This document shows, in pieces, positions 58,889-64,000 of a stretch of DNA of 64,000 nt. The notes beneath the pieces are model-generated. The model was not told the DNA's origin and did no database searches. It saw only the letters and a list, made by a program, of their open reading frames with translations. The position numbers and the translations under genes are program-made. The stretch's first letter is position 1. The number at the start of each line of letters is the position of its first letter. The stretch is from positions 6,510,001-6,574,000 of the forward strand of contig NZ_CP108458.1 of the NCBI RefSeq assembly GCF_036242395.1, given 5' to 3'. This DNA is from Kitasatospora sp. NBC_01266 (GTDB lineage Bacteria; Actinomycetota; Actinomycetes; Streptomycetales; Streptomycetaceae).

Positions 58889-59811
58889 GCGGCCGGGCGG
58901 ATCTGGGCCAGGATCGCCTCGGCGCCCTGGCCCAGGAGAAGGCCGGCCACCTGAAGGCCCAGCTTCTCCGGCTCCGAGACGGGGCCGGAGAGGCGGGCCT
59001 CAACCTGCTTCGTCCCGTCCAGGGAGGTGACCTGCGCGTGCAGCGACAGCGTTTCGTCGCTGGCCTTCGCGTAGGCGCCGACCGGCACCGAGCACCCACC
59101 GTGCAGCTCGGCGAGCATCGCCCGCTCGGCCCGCACCTCCGCATCCACCACAGCGTCCCCGGCCGTGGCCAGGATCTCGCGGGCCGGCTCGTTGTCCTCG
59201 CGGATCTGAATCCCCAGCGCCCCCTGGCCGGGCGACGGCGGGAACTGGTCGAGCGGCAGCAGTTCGCCGATCGCATCGTCCAGGTCGAGCCGCGCCAGCC
59301 CGGCCGCCGCCAGAACGACGCCGTCCAGGTTCATCGTCTTGAGCTTGTTCAGCCTCGGTGGCACGTTGCCGCGGATCGGCACGAACACCAGGTCCGGGCG
59401 GACGTGCAGCAACTGCGCGATCCGGCGGGCCGCCGAGGTGCCGACCCGGCCGGCCTGCGGCAGGCCCGCCAGCGTCGAGCCGCACAGCGCGTCCCGCACG
59501 TCCTCACGGCCGGGCGGAGGCAGCAGGACCAGCCCCGACGGGTTGCTGGTCGGCAGATCCTTCAGCGAGTGGACGACCACGTCCACCTCGCCCCGCACCA
59601 GCGCGGCTTCCTGCTCGGTGGAGAACGCGCTGCCGCCCGAGCGGGCCGACACCTGCGAAAGGGCCGTCTTCCGGTCCCGGTCACCGCCTTCAAGGATCAC
59701 CTGGTGGCGGAACTCGACGTCGGGAAAACGCTCCCGCAGTGGCGCCAGGAACTCCCTGACCTGCGCTCGCGCCAGGTGACTTGCCCGCGATCCGACAATC
59801 AGCGTCCGCAT
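58885..59811 (-). CDS. hemC: Hydroxymethylbilane synthase homologue (HemC paralogue 1)
   Basis: This 308-aa cytosolic protein has porphobilinogen deaminase features: N-terminal GSRASHLARAQV, catalytic Asp in VVVHSLKDLP, the arginine pair in VGTSAARRIAQL, IRGNVPPRLNKL, and the cofactor cysteine in LHGGCSVPVGAYA near residue 240. It would polymerise four porphobilinogens into hydroxymethylbilane. The usual GGKGLFVKELE segment is replaced by SGGSAFSTEQE, so it is divergent from housekeeping HemC. GGAG lies 7 nt before the ATG. It is divergent from a second hemC and was convergent with the hemB homologue before the IS insertion. Confidence 0.88.
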   Translation of the reverse strand: MRTLIVGSRASHLARAQVREFLAPLRERFPDVEFRHQVILEGGDRDRKTALSQVSARSGGSAFSTEQEAALVRGEVDVVVHSLKDLPTSNPSGLVLLPPPGREDVRDALCGSTLAGLPQAGRVGTSAARRIAQLLHVRPDLVFVPIRGNVPPRLNKLKTMNLDGVVLAAAGLARLDLDDAIGELLPLDQFPPSPGQGALGIQIREDNEPAREILATAGDAVVDAEVRAERAMLAELHGGCSVPVGAYAKASDETLSLHAQVTSLDGTKQVEARLSGPVSEPEKLGLQVAGLLLGQGAEAILAQIRPAA

Positions 59812-59874
59812 TCCCCAACTCCAAGCATCTGAGCAGATGTTGACCGCATGCTACTCGAACATGGCTCGACCTTT

Positions 59875-59893
59875 TTCCGACGGTTTGTCGGAA
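59875..59893 (+). promoter_or_regulatory. Inverted repeat before second hemC
   Basis: TTCCGAC and GTCGGAA are perfect 7-bp arms around a 5-nt centre, ending 17 nt before the ATG and 6 nt before the AAAGGAG site of the second hemC. It could be an operator or an RNA hairpin in the leader. Confidence 0.5.
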
Positions 59894-59910
59894 TCGCGAA
59901 AGGAGATCGA

Positions 59911-60849
59911 ATGCCGTCCACCCACCGCACCATCCGCATCGGCGCCCGCGCCTCGGCCATGTCGCTCGCTCAGGTCGCCCGGGTCCGCGCCGACCTGGCC
60001 GCCCTCCATCCTGGCGTGGCCACCGAGTTGGTGCCGTTCGTCGCGGCCGGCGACCGCGAGCCCGGCGAGCAGGCCGAGCTCCACGACAGGCGCGCCTTCA
60101 CCGGCTGTATCGAGGACGCCCTGCAGACGGGGGTTTGCGACCTCGCTGTGCACTGCATGAAGGACGTGACCGGCGACCCGCTGGTCACCCCAGGCACCGT
60201 CTTTGCCGCCTACCCGGCCCGCGCGGACATCCGCGACGCCCTGATCCACCCTGGCGGCCGCACCCTCGACCAGCTGCCGCCCGGCACCCGGGTCGCCACC
60301 TCGGCGGTGCGGCGCGTCGCCCAGCTCACCCGCAGCCACCCCCACCTGGAGCTGGTGCCGATCCGCGGGACGGCGAACCTGCGGCTGGCAGCCCTCGACG
60401 CCGGGGAGGTCGATGCCCTGGTGCTGGCCGCTTCCGGGTTGGAGCGAATCGGCGAACAGCACCGGATCAGCGAGATCCTGACCGTCGAGCAGATGTGCCC
60501 GCCGCTGGGGGCCGCCGTGCTCGGCCTGCAGTGCCGCGAGGAAGACACCGACCTGATCGCTCTCCTCGCCCCGCTCGGCGACCGTGCGACGACGCGGGAG
60601 ATCACCGCGGAGCGGGCTTTGCTGAACGTCCTGCGCGGGCACTGCAACAGTCCGATCGCAGGGTTCGCCCGGTCTTTCGAAGACGGGCACCTCGGCCTTC
60701 GTGCGATGGTCTTCTCGCCGGACGGCGCCACAGTGCTGGAGGCCCGGCAGTCGGCAGGTCGGCTCAGCCCGGAGGCCCTCGGCAGGGGAGTTGCCGCCAC
60801 CTTGATCCGTGATGGTGCTCGCGACCTGATCGACTCCATCGAGCACTGA
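59911..60849 (+). CDS. hemC: Hydroxymethylbilane synthase homologue (HemC paralogue 2)
   Basis: This 312-aa protein is a second, strongly diverged porphobilinogen deaminase: IRIGARASAMSLAQVARVRA, catalytic Asp in LAVHCMKDVTG (usual Ser replaced by Cys), VATSAVRRVAQL, IRGTANLRLAAL (RGN changed to RGT) and the cofactor cysteine in LRGHCNSPIAGFA. The usual lysine-containing GGKGLF segment reads HDRRAFTGCIE. The two hemC genes face away from each other across a 99-nt region with a TTCCGAC...GTCGGAA inverted repeat. AAAGGAG lies 5 nt before the ATG. It may serve a specialised tetrapyrrole-like pathway rather than heme. Confidence 0.85.
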   Translation: MPSTHRTIRIGARASAMSLAQVARVRADLAALHPGVATELVPFVAAGDREPGEQAELHDRRAFTGCIEDALQTGVCDLAVHCMKDVTGDPLVTPGTVFAAYPARADIRDALIHPGGRTLDQLPPGTRVATSAVRRVAQLTRSHPHLELVPIRGTANLRLAALDAGEVDALVLAASGLERIGEQHRISEILTVEQMCPPLGAAVLGLQCREEDTDLIALLAPLGDRATTREITAERALLNVLRGHCNSPIAGFARSFEDGHLGLRAMVFSPDGATVLEARQSAGRLSPEALGRGVAATLIRDGARDLIDSIEH

Positions 60850-60957
60850 CCTACCTCGCGTCAGTGCCCCGCCCGCCCCCGGAACCTGTCCGGGCGTGGG
60901 CTTCCGGCCGCTTCATCAGGGTCCTGCCCTGGGGCGCTGACCCGCGCTCGGCGCCGC

Positions 60958-60986
60958 TCCGGCCGCCGGGGTTGCCGGCGGCCGGA
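60958..60986. terminator. Terminator between second hemC and the GT39 gene
   Basis: TCCGGCCGCCGG and CCGGCGGCCGGA form a perfect 12-bp stem with a 5-nt loop, 8 nt before the minus-strand stop at 60994 and 108 nt after hemC. It probably serves both genes. Confidence 0.8.
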
Positions 60987-60993
60987 ACGCGGG

Positions 60994-63300
60994 TTACTGC
61001 GAGCAGCTGTAGAGGGTGCCCCCCGTGCCGTCCGGGTCGCCGAAGATGGCGCCCATGCCCGTCGGGTCTGCGGCGGCGGGCGGCTGGCTCACGCCGAAGG
61101 CCGAGGCGGGGACCTCGGTGCAGCTCTGCTTCACCCAGTCGCCGATCTGGCTGACCGGTGTGCTGCCGCCTCCGCCGAAGAGCACGCCGAGGCCGCCGCC
61201 GCTCTGCAGCAGGACGAAGTGCAGTTGGCCGTTCTGCACCAGGGAGCGGAAGTGGCTCAGGGACGGCTGGGGCACCGAGCCACTGAACCCGCCCATCGGC
61301 ATGACGGTGTCGCCGGTGGCCAGGATGTAGGGCGAGGCCGAGGTCCAGTTGTCCACGGCCAGGACGTACTTCGCGCTGTCCTGCCGGGTCTTGACGTAGT
61401 CGTACAGCTTGCGCTGGTCGGCCGAGAGCGTGGTGCTGATGTTGCCGCCGGGCCCACCGAAGCCGGCCGGGGGGCGGATGCCGCCGGGCCGCGTCCGGTC
61501 AGCGCCGCTCGCTCGCCCCGGCCCTCCGCCCGGCCCGGCCTGGCTGAAGAGCTTCGTGATCATCGAGCCCAGGCCTGCGGCGGGTCCGGCGCCGGCGTCG
61601 AACGAACTGCCCGCGTACTTCTGGTCGAGTACCGAGGCGGACCAGGCCACCGGGGTGACGACGGCTCCGGCCAGGCCGGCGGCCAGGCCGATCAGCAGCA
61701 GGCGGGAGGGCGCGCGATTGCTGAGCCGGCCCCACAGCATGCCGGCGACCCCGAGGGCCGCGGCGGCCAGCATCAGCCACTTCAGCCAGGGCAGGAAGCC
61801 GGGGGTGAAGTGGCCGAGGTACCAGGCCCAGGCGGTCTCGGCCGCGACGGCGACCGGCAGCAGCCAGGCGGCCCGGCCACCCTTGCGGTAGGCGTCCCAG
61901 AGCAGTACGCCGCCGGTGCCGGCCAGGGCGGCCACGGCGGGTGCCAGGGTCGACATGTAGGCGGTGTGCGGGATCGAGCTCATCTTGCTGAACACCAGGC
62001 CGACCACGGTCAGCCAGGTGCCCCACATCACGAACCCGCCCAGCAGCCGGTCGGTGCGGCCCGCGCGGCGGCGCGACCAGAGGCCGAACGCCAGGCCGAG
62101 GAAGGCGAACGGGTAGAGCCAGCCGACCTGCGGGCCGAACCTGTCCTGGAACAGCTTCAGCCAGCCGCCGTTCATCCCCGGGAAGCCGCCGCCCCCGCCG
62201 CCCGGAGCACCGCCTGGCCGGGCGAAGCCGCCACCGGGAGCGGCGCCACCAGGGGCGGCGCCACCGGGAGCCGAGGGCACTGCGCCTGCTGCCCCCGGCG
62301 CGCCGCCCCCGAAGCCCGCGTCCGCGCCTCGTGCCCCGCCCCCGAAGCCCCTGCCCGGTGCGCCGCCCTTGCCGCCCCCGCCCCCGCCGCCGAAGCCCAT
62401 GGCGGGCACCGACCCGGGCACGTGGATGCCGAACCGCTCCAGTCCGTTGTAGCCGAAGACCATCGAGACCGCGCTGTTGTTGGTGCTGCCGTCCACGTAG
62501 GGCCGGTCCTTGGCCGGTACGACCGTCATCATCAGCACCCAGGAGAGCGACACCGCCACGCAGACCGTGCCCGCGAGCAGCAGGTGACCCAGCCGCCGAC
62601 GCAGCCCGACGGGTGCCGCCACCAGATACCCGAGGGCCAGGGCCGGCAGGATCATCCAGGCCTGCAGCATCTTGGCCTGGAACCCGACGCCGACCCACAC
62701 CCCCGCGAAGACCAGGGACCGCAGCCGCGCGTCCAGCACCGCGCGCTGGTAGCAGTCGGCCGCCAGCACCAGGCAGAAGACCAGCCCGCCGTCCTCCATC
62801 GAGTGCCCGAACATCGAGGCGACCACGGGCGTGAAGGTGAGCGCCCCGGCCGCGGCGAGCCCGGCCCTGGGGCCGGCCCAGCGGCGCACCATCCGGTACA
62901 TCACCAGGACGCAGATCACGCCCTCGATGCACTGGGGCAGCGCCACCGACCAGGCGTGGAAGCCGAACAGGCGCGCGGACAGGGCCTGCGGGACGAACGA
63001 GCCGGCGATCTTGTCGGGCGTGATGGTGGCCCCGGGGTCCAGCGCCCCGAAGAGCAGCGCCTTCCAGCTCACCGACATGCTCTTCACGGAGTCGGAGTAG
63101 AAGAGCGCGTAGTCGGCGTAGGTCAGCTGCCAGGCGTAGAGGACGGCGGCCACGGCCGCGGTCACCAGCAGGGCGGGTCTGGCCCAGGCGGGTTGGTCGG
63201 CGGGGGAGCGCCAGAACTCCCAGGGCCGGCGGGTGCTCCCGGAGCCGTGCCCGGGAGTCAGCTCGGAATTGGGGGGATGACCGACGACGGTCGCGGACAA
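60994..63300 (-). CDS. GT39-type (PMT/ArnT-like) membrane glycosyltransferase
   Basis: This 768-aa multi-pass protein has a first helix at about residues 42-60, the luminal acidic motif YSDSVKSMSVSWKALLFGAL after it (DxD-like region of lipid-linked sugar transferases), 'QCIEGVICVLVMYRMVRRWA' and at least ten more helices. Two low-complexity Gly/Pro/Ala-rich loops (about residues 300-385 and 575-620) lie outside the membrane. A C-terminal extracytoplasmic domain (about 630-768) with DYVKTRQDSAKYVLAVDNWT ends the protein. It should transfer a sugar from polyprenyl phosphate to a cell-surface acceptor. TTG start with GGAGG 7 nt upstream. Confidence 0.88.
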   Translation of the reverse strand: MSATVVGHPPNSELTPGHGSGSTRRPWEFWRSPADQPAWARPALLVTAAVAAVLYAWQLTYADYALFYSDSVKSMSVSWKALLFGALDPGATITPDKIAGSFVPQALSARLFGFHAWSVALPQCIEGVICVLVMYRMVRRWAGPRAGLAAAGALTFTPVVASMFGHSMEDGGLVFCLVLAADCYQRAVLDARLRSLVFAGVWVGVGFQAKMLQAWMILPALALGYLVAAPVGLRRRLGHLLLAGTVCVAVSLSWVLMMTVVPAKDRPYVDGSTNNSAVSMVFGYNGLERFGIHVPGSVPAMGFGGGGGGGKGGAPGRGFGGGARGADAGFGGGAPGAAGAVPSAPGGAAPGGAAPGGGFARPGGAPGGGGGGFPGMNGGWLKLFQDRFGPQVGWLYPFAFLGLAFGLWSRRRAGRTDRLLGGFVMWGTWLTVVGLVFSKMSSIPHTAYMSTLAPAVAALAGTGGVLLWDAYRKGGRAAWLLPVAVAAETAWAWYLGHFTPGFLPWLKWLMLAAAALGVAGMLWGRLSNRAPSRLLLIGLAAGLAGAVVTPVAWSASVLDQKYAGSSFDAGAGPAAGLGSMITKLFSQAGPGGGPGRASGADRTRPGGIRPPAGFGGPGGNISTTLSADQRKLYDYVKTRQDSAKYVLAVDNWTSASPYILATGDTVMPMGGFSGSVPQPSLSHFRSLVQNGQLHFVLLQSGGGLGVLFGGGGSTPVSQIGDWVKQSCTEVPASAFGVSQPPAAADPTGMGAIFGDPDGTGGTLYSCSQ

Positions 63301-63689
63301 GGCGGAACCTCCTGCTGGACGGGAGTATCGACCGAGCTGAGCGGCGACTGGCCCCTCGGTGTTCGGTCCCCCGCCGTGCGCCGACCCCGCCCACCGACGG
63401 ATCCCAGTAGCTGTCCTGCACCTGACACCATCATCCGACCTGACGTTCCGTCAAACAGGTTAAACAGATGAGAAGTTCCTGGGAGACCTTCGGTGCCAGG
63501 CACAGCCCTACCCGGCCGCAGCCCGGTTGATGTCCGCTGCTGCCCGTCCGCCGCCCGGAGGGAAGTGTTGCGGGCGCGTCGGCGGTTCCGCGCGCCGTCG
63601 CCGACCTCGACGCGTCGATGCGTCGATGATTCGCCAGCCCGCCGGGCGTCCCGTCGCGGCGGATGAGTCAACGGCTCGCAGACGACGCG
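63301..63689. other. Intergenic region without a convincing gene
   Basis: No supported coding region is seen; the open frames here are short or arginine-rich shadows. Around 63440-63475 the sequence is less GC-rich (CCGTCAAACAGGTTAAACAG, with AAACAG repeated after 8 nt), which probably marks the promoter of the GT39 gene. Confidence 0.5.
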
Positions 63690-63734
63690 GAGCAGGGCAC
63701 GCGCCGGGGGATGGCCCTGGCGTGTGCCCTGCTC
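63690..63734 (-). terminator. Terminator of the phospholipase D-family gene
   Basis: GAGCAGGGCACGCGCC pairs with GGCGTGTGCCCTGCTC (15 of 16 bp, 13-nt loop), 33 nt beyond the minus-strand stop. Confidence 0.8.
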
Positions 63735-63766
63735 TCGGACTCCGGTGGCGATGACGGGCCGTCGGG

Positions 63767-64000
63767 TCAGACGGAGGCGCCGCCCGCGTAGTCGCTGTTG
63801 AACGCGTTCTCGACGACCGACTCCACGCCGGTGTCGGTGAGGATGATCCCCAGCTCGCGGTTGTTGTCGAGCGAGTTGGTGGTCATGTTCATCGAACCGA
63901 CCTCGACCGCGGCGGTCGACAGGCCGTAGTCGGCCACGATCGCCTTGGCGTGGACGTAGAAGCCGGTCGAGGAGGAGTAGCCGACCACGGTGCCGCCGGC
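63767..64000 (-). CDS. Phospholipase D-family protein, C-terminal end (partial)
   Basis: 78 codons are visible; the frame is open to the window edge, so the start lies outside. The second HKD half-site is present as FYVHAKAIVADYG followed by AAVEVGSMNMTTNSLDNNRE, the pattern H-x-K-x4-D...GSxN of the PLD/nuclease superfamily. The enzyme hydrolyses phosphodiesters (phospholipids or nucleic acid); which one cannot be told from this fragment. A hairpin terminator follows. Confidence 0.85.
   Translation of the reverse strand, partial: AGGTVVGYSSSTGFYVHAKAIVADYGLSTAAVEVGSMNMTTNSLDNNRELGIILTDTGVESVVENAFNSDYAGGASV

Noticed and set aside
1..64000. tRNA or rRNA genes
   Set aside because: No cloverleaf with a GTTCGAATC-type T-arm or rRNA core sequence was noticed by eye; a tRNA scan would settle this.

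Overview
The window is very GC-rich, with strong third-position GC bias, GTG/TTG starts and gene families typical of Streptomyces/Kitasatospora (DUF397 and DUF6879 proteins, Scr1/WhiJ-type XRE regulators, Pls-type synthetase, IdeR/DmdR iron boxes). It looks like an accessory chromosomal region of a streptomycete that is rich in specialised metabolism.

Layout. (1) 1-3.85 kb: end of a RiPP locus with the C-terminal part of a YcaO cyclodehydratase, a two-gene ABC exporter, and a 51-aa precursor whose core is almost entirely Ser/Thr/Cys. A possible second, broken precursor follows. (2) 3.9-15.9 kb: an aldo/keto reductase, then an indolactam/teleocidin-type cluster. On the minus strand lie a dimodular NRPS (A-NMT-T-C-A-T-R), MbtH and a P450; a DMATS-type prenyltransferase is divergent. 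The set matches tleABC/ltxABC/mpnBCD: N-methyl-Val-Trp is reductively released as the alcohol, the P450 closes indolactam V, and the prenyltransferase decorates the indole. (3) 16-24.6 kb: SDR, cyanase, PadR regulator with a FAD monooxygenase, a secreted six-repeat Cys protein, a secreted M9 collagenase homologue with an altered zinc motif, and a LysR regulator. (4) 24.7-35.8 kb: a membrane permease, then iron genes preceded by three iron boxes: siderophore-interacting reductase, ferric ABC transporter, lipoprotein and EfeB-type peroxidase. A SnoaL-like protein and a FAD monooxygenase lie between them. (5) 35.8-39 kb: a streptomycete regulatory locus (ATPase, XRE, DUF397 x2, DUF6879). (6) 39.1-46.4 kb: TetR/FAD-monooxygenase divergent pair with two operators, an ABC importer lacking a binding protein, a universal stress protein, and an unknown protein.

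(7) 46.7-50.7 kb: a 1319-aa Pls-type single-module synthetase with a lysine-like code, probably epsilon-poly-L-lysine synthetase. (8) 50.8-56 kb: a GMC dehydrogenase operon, MscS channel, secreted BP74-like protein and GNAT. (9) 56.1-60.9 kb: a scarred tetrapyrrole-like locus. It holds a 5'-truncated regulator, a 5'-truncated HemB homologue lacking both Schiff-base lysines, an IS701-family element inserted in the overlapping stops of hemB and hemC, and two divergent hemC paralogues. (10) 61-64 kb: a GT39-type membrane glycosyltransferase and the C-terminal end of a phospholipase D-family protein running off the window.

Starts were chosen from ribosome-binding sites where they differ from the longest reading frame. 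Functional calls rest on motif recognition by eye; no database search was run.
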